This document shows, piece by piece, positions 11,369 through 19,994 of a stretch of 64,000 nucleotides of DNA. Origin of the DNA: Allosphingosinicella deserti (lineage in GTDB: Bacteria > Pseudomonadota > Alphaproteobacteria > Sphingomonadales > Sphingomonadaceae); the NCBI RefSeq assembly GCF_003012735.1, contig NZ_PXYI01000001.1, positions 858,032-922,031 on the forward strand, given 5' to 3'. Every line of letters starts with the position of its first letter. Position 1 is the stretch's first letter. The notes under the pieces were generated by a model. That model was given only the letters and a program-made list of their open reading frames with translations. It made no database searches and was not told the origin of the DNA. Made by a program: the position numbers and the translations under genes.

Positions 11369-11396
11369 GTAGTATCTCAACCGAATTAGTTGACAA
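11369..11396 (-). promoter_or_regulatory. Predicted promoter with inverted-repeat operator for the YezD-TauE-receptor-ChrA operon
   Basis: On the minus strand TTGTCA (11391-11396) and TACTAC (11369-11374) are spaced 16 bases apart, 38 bases before the YezD-like start. Between them sits the inverted repeat TCAAC-N7-GTTGA (11377-11393). A dyad inside the spacer suggests repression or activation by a dimeric regulator. No regulator gene is adjacent, so its identity is unknown. Confidence 0.4.
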
Positions 11397-11444
11397 TAGG
11401 CTCCGTCAAAAAATGTTCCTGTGCGCACTGCCGCACGCAAAGGT

Positions 11445-11480
11445 TCGAGGCGCCCCGGTCCGTCGTCCGGGGCGCCTCGA
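11445..11480 (-). terminator. Strong hairpin after the alpha/beta hydrolase gene
   Basis: TCGAGGCGCCCCGG (11445-11458) and its perfect 14-base complement (11467-11480) enclose an 8-base loop. It lies about 45 bases downstream of the minus-strand hydrolase stop. The following T run is short (ACCTTTG), so it may be a weak terminator or an mRNA 3'-end stabiliser. Confidence 0.5.
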
Positions 11481-11524
11481 GAGCAGCCCACCTCGCGAAG
11501 GCTGCCCAAGCTCATGAAAGGCTC

Positions 11525-12178
11525 TCAGGCAAAAGCGGTCCTCAGGCCCAGTTCGGCGACGAGCAGGTTCGGATTGTGGCCGGTCAGACGGGCGAGCAGC
11601 GGCAGCCCCTCCGCCCACGCGCCGACCGGGGATTCGGCATTGATGTGCCCGGCAAAGCCGGCGTCGACGAACTCGCTTCCCCAGGCCGAGGCGATCTCCT
11701 GCGCCCGGGCGAAGCTGCAATAGGTATCGTCGCGGCTTGCCACGACGAGGCTGGGAAATGGCAGCCGCACCCGGGGGATCGGGCGGAAGTCGCGGATCCG
11801 CGGATCGACATCCTCGGCGTCGACATCGGGCGGGGCGACGAGGAGTGCGCCGCAGACCTTTTCGCGGAAGGCTTCGCTCCACGAGAGGGCCGCCCACCAG
11901 GCGAGCGCTACGCAGCCGAGGCTATGCGCGACCAGCACGACGCCGCGGGGCGCCTCGCGAACGGCGCGATCGAGCTTGGGCACCCAATCGTGCAGGCGAG
12001 GCTCGTTCCACTCGCCGAAGTCCACACGGTTGAAATGGGGAAGCCTGTCCCACGCGCTCTGCCAGTGCCGCGGCCCCGAATTGTCGAGGCCGGCGATCGT
12101 CAGCACGCCGTGCGGGCCGTCCTCCTGACCGAAGGGATGGTGCCGTTTCGCGCTGCTGTGATGAAGTTCCAATTGCAC
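11525..12178 (-). CDS. RBBP9/YdeN-type alpha/beta hydrolase
   Basis: 217 residues from GTG 12178, preceded by AAGGAGG five bases upstream; the frame is open much further upstream but reads as antisense of the neighbouring gene. The core starts VLTIAGLDNSGPRHWQSAW. The nucleophile elbow is VAHSLGC (Ser in a GxSxG-like AHSLG), the acid is in ASRDDTYC and the histidine in AGHINAES. This pattern is that of the small RBBP9/YdeN serine hydrolases, cytoplasmic enzymes of largely unknown substrate. It is divergent from the DUF418 operon, with a 282-base shared upstream region. A perfect hairpin follows the stop. Confidence 0.85.
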   Translation of the reverse strand: MQLELHHSSAKRHHPFGQEDGPHGVLTIAGLDNSGPRHWQSAWDRLPHFNRVDFGEWNEPRLHDWVPKLDRAVREAPRGVVLVAHSLGCVALAWWAALSWSEAFREKVCGALLVAPPDVDAEDVDPRIRDFRPIPRVRLPFPSLVVASRDDTYCSFARAQEIASAWGSEFVDAGFAGHINAESPVGAWAEGLPLLARLTGHNPNLLVAELGLRTAFA

Positions 12179-12460
12179 CTGTGCCTCCTTGCAATCTGCG
12201 CTCAGCAGTGTGGTCTGAAGGAGCCCTCCGGTGGTCCGGTCGATGCCTGCCGTTCGCATTTCGCCGTCATTTCTGAGTCGACGACATGGAAGCGACAACA
12301 GCAGAAGAATAGCTAAGTGCCGCGGTTGACAATGGCCTCGCGCCCAACCGGTCGAATCGAAAGCCGGTCCGAAATCGCTTTGGCGACGCCGCGCACAGCG
12401 ATCGCTTGCCCTCTCCGATTGCGCCTCTAACGTGCCCATCGGGCACATTCGGGAGGGACA

Positions 12461-13633
12461 ATGACGCCGCCGGGAGACCGTCTCCAGTTGATCGATTCCT
12501 TGCGCGGCTACGCGTTGATGGGGCTGTTCCTCGTCCACTGCGTCGAGCTGTTCGAGCTCCACTGGGCCCATCCGCAGCCGAGCCTCGCCTTCGATACCGT
12601 GTTCGCGCTGTTCGCCGGCAAGGCGTTCGCGCTGTTCGCTTTGTGCTTCGGGCTGAGCTTCTCGCTCATCTTCGAGCGCGCCCGTGCGCGCGGCGAAGCG
12701 CCCGAGGCGCGGTTCGCGTGGCGGCTGTTCCTGCTGCTGCTGATCGGCATCGCGCACAGCCTCGTCTATCGCGGCGACATCCTTCAGTTGCTGGCGCCGC
12801 TCGGGCTCATGCTGCTGGCCTTCGACAGGATCAGGAGCAACAGGCTCCTCATCGTCATTGCCGCTCTGTCTTTCCTGCAACCGCCGCTGATCGCGCGCGC
12901 CATGGCCGCAGCCGCCGGGGCGGAATGGGCGAACGCACCGCCGTTGTTCATGGCGGAATCCGGCACCGCGATGCTGACCGACGGTGGTTTTGCCGACGTC
13001 CTGCGAGTCAATCTTCTCGCCGGCCGGATCTCGGCCTGGTCCTATTATGTCGAGACCGGTCGGTTGTTGCAGATCGTCGGCCTGTTCCTGGTGGGCCTGG
13101 TGCTGGGACGCATCCGGTTCTTTTCCGAGCCCGATCGCTTCGTGCACCCTCGCAGGTGGATCGGCGGAGCGGCGGGCGTGATCATGGTCGGTTTGTGGGC
13201 GTCGAGGCCCTGGCTGCTTGCCGCGGTCGACCCGAGTGCGCCGGCCGCGGTCGTTGCAAATGTGGGGTGGCTGCTCTCGGGATGGATCGCGCTCTGCTCG
13301 CTCGCGCTGCAGATCGTCCTGTTCGTCGAGATCTTCCAGGCGCTTCATGGCCGGATCCTCGGGCATCTCGCACCGGCGGGCCGGATGACGCTCAGCCTCT
13401 ATGTCGGCCAGTCGCTGGTCTTCGTGCCGGTCTTCTACGGCTTCGGGCTCGATCTTCACGACGATCTGAGCGGCCGCGAGGCCTTGCTGCTCGGCCTCGT
13501 CAGCTTTGCCGTGCAACTGGTCCTCGCACGCTGGTGGTTCGGTCGCTTCCAATTCGGTCCGCTGGAATGGCTCTGGCGTGCAGCGACCCGGCGCAGCCTG
13601 GACATCCCCTTCGTGCGTCCAGCAACGGCCTGA
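12461..13633 (+). CDS. DUF418-family inner-membrane protein (YeiB-like)
   Basis: 390 residues with about ten hydrophobic segments. Start ATG 12461 has GGGAGGGAC upstream. The N-terminus (DRLQLIDSLRGYALMGLFLVH) is the hallmark of the DUF418/YeiB group, which is distantly related to acyltransferase_3 membrane enzymes. The C-terminal third, with AGRMTLSLYVGQSL and a run of aromatic residues (LARWWFGRFQFGPLEWLWRA), is the DUF418 domain proper. Biochemical role is unknown; acyl or lipid modification is only a structural analogy. The stop is 2 bases before the next gene, so it heads a three-gene operon with the DCC and DUF4166 genes. Confidence 0.87.
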   Translation: MTPPGDRLQLIDSLRGYALMGLFLVHCVELFELHWAHPQPSLAFDTVFALFAGKAFALFALCFGLSFSLIFERARARGEAPEARFAWRLFLLLLIGIAHSLVYRGDILQLLAPLGLMLLAFDRIRSNRLLIVIAALSFLQPPLIARAMAAAAGAEWANAPPLFMAESGTAMLTDGGFADVLRVNLLAGRISAWSYYVETGRLLQIVGLFLVGLVLGRIRFFSEPDRFVHPRRWIGGAAGVIMVGLWASRPWLLAAVDPSAPAAVVANVGWLLSGWIALCSLALQIVLFVEIFQALHGRILGHLAPAGRMTLSLYVGQSLVFVPVFYGFGLDLHDDLSGREALLLGLVSFAVQLVLARWWFGRFQFGPLEWLWRAATRRSLDIPFVRPATA

Positions 13634-13635
13634 TC

Positions 13636-14097
13636 GTGGCCAGCCAGAACCACCGCCCGGCCTATTCGTGGCGCGCCGACCCCAACGTGCCGGCGTTTGC
13701 AGACGAGAAGCCGCTGATCGTGTTCGACGGCCTGTGCGTGCTCTGCTCGGCCAACGCGAAATTCGTTCTCCGCCACGATCGTAAAGCCGCCTTTCGGCTG
13801 ACGACGGCGCAGGGACCGGTCGGAGAGGCGCTGTATCGGCATTTCGGCCTTGCGAACGGCGATTACGAGACCCTTCTCGTGCTTTCGCAAGGGCGTCTGC
13901 TCACGCATTCCGACGCGGCGATCGCGATCGGCGAAGGGCTCGGATGGCCGTGGCGCGCTGCACGGGCGCTGAGGATGGTGCCGCGACCGTTGCGCGACAC
14001 GTTGTATCGGCTGGTGGCGCGCAATCGTTACCGGCTCTTCGGCAGGCGCACCGCGTGCTGGATGCCAAGGGACGAGGATCGGGCGCGGATCCTGTGA
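13636..14097 (+). CDS. DCC-family thiol-disulfide oxidoreductase-like protein (DUF393)
   Basis: 153 residues from GTG 13636. The signature IVFDGLCVLCSANAKFVL contains the CxxC redox motif of the DCC (DUF393) family, followed by the usual AALRMVPRPLRDTLYRLVARNRYRLFGRR stretch in shortened form (WRAARALRMV, YRLVARNRYR) and a C-terminal Cys. These proteins are thioredoxin-fold relatives of unknown partner. No signal peptide is seen. The gene overlaps the DUF4166 gene by four bases (GTGA) and follows DUF418 by two bases, so translation is coupled across the operon. Confidence 0.85.
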   Translation: MASQNHRPAYSWRADPNVPAFADEKPLIVFDGLCVLCSANAKFVLRHDRKAAFRLTTAQGPVGEALYRHFGLANGDYETLLVLSQGRLLTHSDAAIAIGEGLGWPWRAARALRMVPRPLRDTLYRLVARNRYRLFGRRTACWMPRDEDRARIL

Positions 14098-15746
14098 AAC
14101 GCGTTCTGATCCTCGGCGGCTACGGCACCTTCGGCGGCCGAATCGCCAGGCGCGCCGCGGCCGCCGGCTTCGAAGTGCTGGTCGCCGGGCGAAACGCCGC
14201 CAAGGCGCACGCTTTCTGTGCCGGCGAGGATCGGCTGATCCCGTTCGTCGTCGACCGCGATGCCGGGCTTGTCGAGGCGTTGCGAACGCAGCGTCCGTTT
14301 GCACTGATCGACGCGGCGGGGCCATTCCAGGGGGCGGACCATGCGGTTGCCGAAGCGGCCATCGCCGCGGGCGCCCATTATGTCGACATCGCGGACGGGC
14401 GCGATTTCGTTTGCAGCATCGGCAGGCTCGATGCGGCCGCCCGCAAGGCCGGAGTCGCGGTGATATCGGGCGCGTCCAGCCTGCCGGCGCTGTCTGGCGC
14501 GGTGACCTCGCGGCTTGCCGCGGGCCTCGATACGGTGGGAGCCGTCGAGATAGTCCTCAGCGCCTCCAGCCGCGGCACGGCCGGAGCGTCGGTCGCGGCG
14601 GCCGTGCTGTCTTACCTCGGCAAGCCGATCCGGCTCTGGCGCGGGCGCCGCCCGGCAACGGGGTGGGGCTGGCAGGACCTGCAGCGCAGGGATTTCACGG
14701 TCGAAGGGGTAAAACCGCTGCGCCGGCGCCTCGTCGGCCTGGCGGATGTCCCGGATCTCGATCTGCTGCCCGCGCGGTTACCGGGTCGGCCGGCCGTGAG
14801 CTTCCTCGCCGGCACCGACGTTCGGCTTCACAATATCGGCCTGTGGCTGCTCAGCTGGCCGGTGCGCTGGCACTGGCTCGAAAGTGCATCGGGGCTGACC
14901 AACCTGCTCGTCCGTCTTCACGGGTGGAGCCGATGGACATCGTCGCTTAGGTCGGCCTTCTCCGTCCGCCTCGTCGGAAAAGCGGGGAGCCGCCGCATCG
15001 AACGGATCTGGACGCTGATCGCCGAAGAGGGGCAGGGGCCCGAAATTCCAAGCTTGGCCGCATCGATCCTGCTGGAGCGGCTGGACACCTTGGTACCGGG
15101 CGCGCGCGATGCCGGCACGGCGCTGACCATCGAGGATTTCGAAGCAGTGCTGTCGCGGATGCCGGCCTCATGGGAGGTCCGCGAGCGCGCGCTTCCCGCG
15201 CCGGCTTATGCACGCGTGATGGGCACAGACTTCGACGCTCTGGCGCCGCCCGTCCGCGCCTTTCACGCGGTGCTCGGCGACACCGGCGCCGCCGGCCGCG
15301 CGATTGTACGCCGCGGGCGCAATCCGGTCGCCCGGCTGATCGCCGCCCTGTTCCGATTCCCGCCAGCAGGCGAACACGCGCTGCACGTCACCGTCAGGGA
15401 ACGAAACGGCGAGGAGATCTGGACTCGGGATTTCGGCGGCCGGCGCTTCGAGAGCATGCTCAAAGAACGCGGCGGGCTCCTGGTCGAGCATTTCGGGCTG
15501 CTGCGTTTCGGGTTCGATCTTCCGTTGGGCGATGACGGTGGCCTGAAGATGGTGATGCGGCGGTGGTGGCTCGGGCCCATGCGGCTGCCGCTGGCGATCG
15601 CGCCAAAGGCGCCCGCGCGGGAATGGGCGGAAGACGGCCGCTTCTGCTTCGACGTCGCGATCGCGCTGCCGTTGGTCGGCCTCGTCGTCGCCTATGAGGG
15701 GTGGCTCGAGGTCTCACCTGTGGCACGAGAGACTGCCGTCCCCTAA
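14094..15746 (+). CDS. NAD(P)-binding saccharopine-dehydrogenase-like protein with C-terminal DUF4166
   Basis: 550 residues from GTG 14094, chosen because it overlaps the preceding stop as GTGA and the Rossmann start follows immediately (KRVLILGGYGTFGGRIAR). The first ~340 residues resemble the saccharopine dehydrogenase NADP-binding fold (LIDAAGPFQGADHAVAEAAI, HYVDIADGRDF). From about residue 380 the DUF4166 domain is recognisable (MGTDFDALAPPVRAFHAVLG, GEEIWTRDFGGRRFESML, VVAYEGWLEV). The domain fusion is common, often beside a DCC gene as here. Substrate unknown; a membrane-associated lipid or sterol-like substrate is only a guess. Last gene of the operon. Confidence 0.85.
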   Translation: MKRVLILGGYGTFGGRIARRAAAAGFEVLVAGRNAAKAHAFCAGEDRLIPFVVDRDAGLVEALRTQRPFALIDAAGPFQGADHAVAEAAIAAGAHYVDIADGRDFVCSIGRLDAAARKAGVAVISGASSLPALSGAVTSRLAAGLDTVGAVEIVLSASSRGTAGASVAAAVLSYLGKPIRLWRGRRPATGWGWQDLQRRDFTVEGVKPLRRRLVGLADVPDLDLLPARLPGRPAVSFLAGTDVRLHNIGLWLLSWPVRWHWLESASGLTNLLVRLHGWSRWTSSLRSAFSVRLVGKAGSRRIERIWTLIAEEGQGPEIPSLAASILLERLDTLVPGARDAGTALTIEDFEAVLSRMPASWEVRERALPAPAYARVMGTDFDALAPPVRAFHAVLGDTGAAGRAIVRRGRNPVARLIAALFRFPPAGEHALHVTVRERNGEEIWTRDFGGRRFESMLKERGGLLVEHFGLLRFGFDLPLGDDGGLKMVMRRWWLGPMRLPLAIAPKAPAREWAEDGRFCFDVAIALPLVGLVVAYEGWLEVSPVARETAVP

Positions 15747-15781
15747 GGCACCGCCGAAGGCAGACGCCATAGGATCTAAGA

Positions 15782-16042
15782 ATGGACTTTGACGACCAGC
15801 TTCGCCGCTATTTCGGGACGGCGGATCTCGCCGCTCTCACGCCGTCGGCGATGGAGGCGGGAGTCGATCGCATGCGGGTCGATCTCGGCCTCGAGAAGGA
15901 TCGCGGCCGCCGTTTCGCGCTCTGGGCCTTGATGCACATGCTCGGCGTGGCGCCCGATCTGGACGTCGCCTTCAAGGACGAGGCCGACCGTGAGGCCGCG
16001 CGCAATTTCATGGACCTTGCGGGCGGCCTCACGCCCGACTGA
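15782..16042 (+). CDS. Small hypothetical protein
   Basis: 86 residues, acidic and helical (MDFDDQLRRYFGTADLAALT, RRFALWALMHMLGVAPDLDVAF). No signal peptide, membrane segment or metal motif is evident. It lies 35 bases after the DUF4166 gene on the same strand and may be the tail of that operon. Codon usage matches the neighbours. I do not recognise the family. Confidence 0.65.
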   Translation: MDFDDQLRRYFGTADLAALTPSAMEAGVDRMRVDLGLEKDRGRRFALWALMHMLGVAPDLDVAFKDEADREAARNFMDLAGGLTPD

Positions 16043-16147
16043 ACTGGAGCAGCGAGCGCGATCTGGGAATCACGCTTGCTGCTCCAGGCTTTTGTAAGCG
16101 CATCGCTGAAGCCGAAAACCGGCAGCCACTTTTCGGCGCGATGCTCT

Positions 16148-16207
16148 AGAGCCTGATCACCTTGGGTTGGAGCGTTTAGCTCCGACCTGAGGTGTGAATC
16201 AGGCTCT
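16148..16207. repeat. Long imperfect palindrome, first of a tandem pair
   Basis: AGAGCCTGAT (16148-16157) pairs with ATCAGGCTCT (16198-16207). CACCT and AGGTG continue the stem, and GGAGC/GCTCC closes it around GTTTA. The 60 bases can fold into one near-continuous hairpin. It lies in the convergent gap between a small protein and the GH51 gene. Confidence 0.7.
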
Positions 16208-16219
16208 AAACCAAGGACG

Positions 16220-16269
16220 AGAGCATGATTCACGGATCAGGCTGATTCAGCCTGATCCGATCATGCTCT
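16220..16269. repeat. Perfect-core palindrome, second of a tandem pair
   Basis: CGGATCAGGCTGA (16233-16245) and its exact 13-base complement (16247-16259) flank a single T. Outside this, AGAGCATGA (16220-16228) pairs with TCATGCTCT (16261-16269). The element runs into the stop codon of the GH51 gene. It looks like a REP/BIME-type intergenic palindrome that may end transcripts from both sides. Confidence 0.7.
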
Positions 16270-17851
16270 AGCGCAGCTTCAGCACCACCACCGATCCGGC
16301 CGGCAGCGTCGCCGACAGCCGGTTTCCGGCGATCTGCGCGCCGGTGAACGGAGCCGGCTGCACCTGGGTCGGCGCATCGAAGCTGTTATGCGCCCCGATA
16401 TTGGCGCCCGCGAGAACACGTCCTTCTGCAACGCTGGCCGTGGCGCTGCCGAGATCGACGCTGACGCTCGCCGGCTGGTTCGGATCGACGTTGACCAGGG
16501 CGATCAGGATCGCGCCGGTGCTGTCGCGGGCCGCGGTGGCGCTCACCGCCGGGACGGTGAACTGCTCCTTGTTGTACCATGGAGAGGCCACCTCCACCGG
16601 AAGGGCGGTCGCATCCTGGAAGCCCTTGTACATCTCGAAGACGTGATAGGTGGGCGTGAGCACCATCCTGGGTCCGTCGGTGAGGATCATCGCCTGGAGA
16701 ACGTTCACCATCTGGGCGATGTTGGTCATCCGCACCCGGTCGGCATAATGGGTGAAGATGTTGATGTTGAGCGCTGCGACGATCGCGTCCCGCATCGTGT
16801 TCTGCTGATACAGGAAGCCGGGATTGGTGCCGGGCTCCACGTCGTACCAGGTGCCCCATTCGTCGACGGCGAGGTTCACCCGCTTCGCCGGATCATATTT
16901 GTCCATGATCGCAGAATGCTTGCGGACCAACTCGTCCATCAGCAACGTCTTGGAGATGGTGCGGGCGTAATCCTCCTCCGAGAAGTTGGTCGCGGGACCC
17001 TTCTTCTCCCAGGTGCCCGGTACGGTGTAGTAGTGGACTCCGATCCCGTCGACCGTCTTGCCGGCCTCGCGCATCATCACTTCGGTCCAATTGTAATCGA
17101 CCGAATTGGCGCCGCTGGCGATCTTCTCGATCTTGGTGCCCTGCGGCGCCTTGACGAAGGTACCGTAGCGGCGGGTGAGATCGGCGGCATACTCCGCCGT
17201 CATGTTGCCGCCGCAGCCCCACAACTCGTTGCCGAGGCCGAAGAAGGGAAGCTTCCACGGCTGCTTGCGGCCGTTCTTGGCGCGCAGATCGGCGAGGCTG
17301 CCAGCGGGGGCCGTCATATATTCCACCCATTCGGCCATTTCCTGCGGCGTGCCGTTGCCGACATTGCCCGACACATAGGCCTCGGCACCGATCAGTTCGG
17401 CGAAGTCCATGAATTCGTGCGTGCCGAAGCTGTTCGGCTCGGTGACGCCGCCCCAGTGGGTGTTGACCTTGGTCGGGCGCTGGTTGCGCGGGCCGATGCC
17501 CTCGCGCCAATGATATTCGTCGGCGAAGCAGCCACCCGGCCAGCGCACCACCGGCACCTTGAGATTGCGCAGAGCCGCAACGACGTCGTTGCGATAGCCG
17601 CGGGTGTTCGGAATTCTGGAGTTCGCGCCGACCCAGATGCCGCCGTAAATGCCGGTGCCGAGATGTTCGGCGAACTGGCTGAAGATTCGCCGGTCGATCC
17701 TGGCGCCCGGCGCGTCCGCCTTCACCGTCACCGTGGTCGATCTTGCCGCCGCGCTCTGCGCATACGCCGGTCCGCTTGCGACCATGCCTGCCGCGAGCGC
17801 GATCGCTGCGCATCCGAGCGCCGCCCGGCGCATCCTCCTCACCATTTCCAT
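16268..17851 (-). CDS. Secreted GH51 alpha-L-arabinofuranosidase
   Basis: 527 residues from ATG 17851, preceded by GAGAGGGAGAAG. An N-terminal signal peptide ([25 protein letters not shown]) predicts export. The GH51 TIM barrel is clear: [17 protein letters not shown], the acid/base Glu in [13 protein letters not shown] and the nucleophile Glu in [13 protein letters not shown]-terminal beta domain (from about [16 protein letters not shown]) completes the family architecture at the normal ~500-residue length. It should release arabinofuranosyl residues from plant arabinan or arabinoxylan in the periplasm. No other hemicellulose genes are nearby; the neighbour on the other strand is alanine racemase. 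Its stop codon lies within a palindromic repeat. Confidence 0.9.
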   Translation of the reverse strand: MEMVRRMRRAALGCAAIALAAGMVASGPAYAQSAAARSTTVTVKADAPGARIDRRIFSQFAEHLGTGIYGGIWVGANSRIPNTRGYRNDVVAALRNLKVPVVRWPGGCFADEYHWREGIGPRNQRPTKVNTHWGGVTEPNSFGTHEFMDFAELIGAEAYVSGNVGNGTPQEMAEWVEYMTAPAGSLADLRAKNGRKQPWKLPFFGLGNELWGCGGNMTAEYAADLTRRYGTFVKAPQGTKIEKIASGANSVDYNWTEVMMREAGKTVDGIGVHYYTVPGTWEKKGPATNFSEEDYARTISKTLLMDELVRKHSAIMDKYDPAKRVNLAVDEWGTWYDVEPGTNPGFLYQQNTMRDAIVAALNINIFTHYADRVRMTNIAQMVNVLQAMILTDGPRMVLTPTYHVFEMYKGFQDATALPVEVASPWYNKEQFTVPAVSATAARDSTGAILIALVNVDPNQPASVSVDLGSATASVAEGRVLAGANIGAHNSFDAPTQVQPAPFTGAQIAGNRLSATLPAGSVVVLKLR

Positions 17852-18018
17852 TCGACTCTTCTCCCTCTCGCGGCGGATGCCGTGCGCGTCCATTTGGACG
17901 TCGGTGAAATCGATATGAACAATCCATAACTCAGACAAGAGACTTCGTTGCGAAGCGGCCGAGTCTGCGACGAAGCGGAAACTGGACGAACCGCCCAAGA
18001 GGCCGCTATCGCGCCGCT

Positions 18019-19059
18019 GTGACCCACCACCCCCTCCGGCTGCGTATCGACGGGCAGGCGCTCGTATCCAACTGGCGCTGGCTTGCGGCGCGCAGCGGTG
18101 CCGCGGCGTGCGGCGCCGCCGTGAAGGCGAACGGCTATGGGATCGGCGCGGCGGAGGTGGCGACTCGGTTGCTCGCTGCCGGCTGCCGCGACTTCTTCGT
18201 TGCGACGTGGAACGAGGCGGATACGCTCCTGCCGTTGCTGGGCGACGCGTCGCTGTCCGTGCTCCACGGCTTCCAGGAGGAAGATCTCGGCCGCGCCGCC
18301 GTGTCGGGCGCACGTCCGGTGCTCAACACCCCGCTGCAGGTTCGGCGCTGGCGGGAGGCTGGGGGCGGGCGTCCCTGCGATGTCATGCTGGACAGCGGCA
18401 TGAACCGGCTTGGTCTCTCACCGGCGGATGTTGCAACCGGATTGCTGGATGGCCTCACCATCGAAACGCTGATGAGTCATCTCGCCTGCGGAGACGAGGA
18501 TGCCGACATGAATATGCGGCAGCGCGACCGGTTCGCGGAGCTCGCCGCCACGATACCCGCACGGCGCCGCAGCCTCGCCAACAGCGCCGGCATTTGCCTC
18601 GGCCCGAATTATCTTTTCGACCTCACCCGCCCCGGCATTGCGCTGTACGGCGGCATACCGCGCGCCGAAGCGGCGGGCGGGATCCGGCGGGTGGTCCGGC
18701 TCGATGCCCAGATCGTCCAGCGCCGCCGCGCCGAGGCCGGCGAGTGCGTCGGCTACAATGCCACCTTCACGGCGGCCCAGCCGGTGGAGCTCGCGGTGCT
18801 CAATCTCGGCTATGCAGACGGTTATCTGAGGGGATTCTCAAGCCGCGGACAGGCGTGGTTCGAAGGTGCCGCGCTTCCGGTGGTGGGCAGGGTATCGATG
18901 GATCTCACGACCATAAGCGTCGACATCTCGCCCGATCTTGCCGAGGGCGATTGGGTCGAGATCGACTACGATCTCGTCTCGGCTGCGGCGCAGTCCGGCC
19001 TTTCGCAATATGAGCTGCTGACCGTCCTCGGCAATCGCCACGCGCGCGTCTGGACCTGA
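18019..19059 (+). CDS. alr: Alanine racemase
   Basis: 346 residues from GTG 18019, a little shorter than the usual ~360. The PLP lysine is K36 in [12 protein letters not shown]. Further landmarks are [44 protein letters not shown], the catalytic Tyr Y246 in [10 protein letters not shown], and [16 protein letters not shown] [10 protein letters not shown]. The enzyme interconverts L- and D-alanine for peptidoglycan in the cytoplasm. It is divergent from the GH51 gene and is followed 25 bases later by the phosphoesterase on the same strand. Confidence 0.93.
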   Translation: MTHHPLRLRIDGQALVSNWRWLAARSGAAACGAAVKANGYGIGAAEVATRLLAAGCRDFFVATWNEADTLLPLLGDASLSVLHGFQEEDLGRAAVSGARPVLNTPLQVRRWREAGGGRPCDVMLDSGMNRLGLSPADVATGLLDGLTIETLMSHLACGDEDADMNMRQRDRFAELAATIPARRRSLANSAGICLGPNYLFDLTRPGIALYGGIPRAEAAGGIRRVVRLDAQIVQRRRAEAGECVGYNATFTAAQPVELAVLNLGYADGYLRGFSSRGQAWFEGAALPVVGRVSMDLTTISVDISPDLAEGDWVEIDYDLVSAAAQSGLSQYELLTVLGNRHARVWT

Positions 19060-19084
19060 ACGCGCCCCTGGTCGTTCATCGCGC

Positions 19085-19978
19085 ATGTCGACCATCGCGC
19101 ACCTCTCCGACGTCCATTTCGGCCGCCACGATCCCGAGATCGTCGCCGCCGTCGAAACCTTCCTGTTCGAGAAGCGACCGGATCTGGTCGTGATCAGCGG
19201 CGACTTCACCCAGCGCGCCCGTGTGGAGCAGTACAAGATCGCGTCCGACTGGCTGGAGCGGCTCGAGGGCGGCGGCCTCGTCACGCTTGCGGTGCCGGGC
19301 AATCACGACGTTCCGCTCTACGACATCCTCCGCCGCTTCGCCCGGCCGCTGAACCGCTATCGCCGCTATATCGACGACGATCTCTGCCCATTCGTCGAGA
19401 CCGGCGGATTCGCGGTGCTGGGGATCAACACGGCCCGTTCGCTGACGATCAAGGACGGAAGCGTCAGCCGCGAGCAGATTGCGATGATCCGGGAGCGCTT
19501 CCGCGATGTCAACGATGCCAAGACCAAGATTTTGGTCACCCACCATCCTCTGTTCGCAATGCCGATCGGGGACGAGGGGGCGCTCAGCAAGGTGGTGAAG
19601 CGCGACGAAGACGCGCTCCAGGCGGTGGCGGACGCCGGCGTCGACATCCTGCTCGCCGGCCATTTCCACCGCACCTACGCCCAGTCCGCGCGCGAGATGG
19701 TGAAGACGGCCGGCGCTGCCCTCGTCATCCAGGCGGGCACGGCCACGTCGACACGGCTGCGCGGGGACGAGTTGCAGAGCTTCAACATGATCGAGATCGC
19801 CCCCGATCGAGTCGAGCTGCAGGTCCAGCGGTGGGACGGAAGCGCGTTCGTCGGCGGACGGCCGACCTTGTTCGCGCATGACGGCGAGAATTGGCAGTTC
19901 GAAGGCCGGCGGGAGGATGAAGGAACGCCGGCGCCTGTGGTCGCCGCGCGTGCCGATGCCGTGGCGCAGAGCGAATAG
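19085..19978 (+). CDS. Calcineurin-like metallophosphoesterase (class III cyclic nucleotide phosphodiesterase-like)
   Basis: 297 residues from ATG 19085. The dinuclear metal motifs appear in order: HLSDVHFG, VISGDFT, PGNHD, VTHHPLF and LLAGHFHR. This arrangement and size match the CpdA-like class III phosphodiesterases, but substrate cannot be set (cAMP, other phosphodiesters or lipid phosphates). No signal peptide is present. The gene follows alr by 25 bases and converges with the Sel1/prolyl-hydroxylase gene, whose stop is 16 bases beyond its own. Confidence 0.87.
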   Translation: MSTIAHLSDVHFGRHDPEIVAAVETFLFEKRPDLVVISGDFTQRARVEQYKIASDWLERLEGGGLVTLAVPGNHDVPLYDILRRFARPLNRYRRYIDDDLCPFVETGGFAVLGINTARSLTIKDGSVSREQIAMIRERFRDVNDAKTKILVTHHPLFAMPIGDEGALSKVVKRDEDALQAVADAGVDILLAGHFHRTYAQSAREMVKTAGAALVIQAGTATSTRLRGDELQSFNMIEIAPDRVELQVQRWDGSAFVGGRPTLFAHDGENWQFEGRREDEGTPAPVVAARADAVAQSE

Positions 19979-19994
19979 CGCTTCCTCGTTCGCC

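Noticed and set aside
11525..13552. A 675-codon minus-strand frame as one protein
   Set aside because: Everything upstream of 12178 is antisense to DUF418. The hydrolase has its own ribosome site and GTG start at 12178.
12406..14097. A 563-codon plus-strand frame as one protein
   Set aside because: Its first 410 codons are an out-of-frame reading of DUF418. Only the last 153 codons, from GTG 13636, form a real protein (DCC family).
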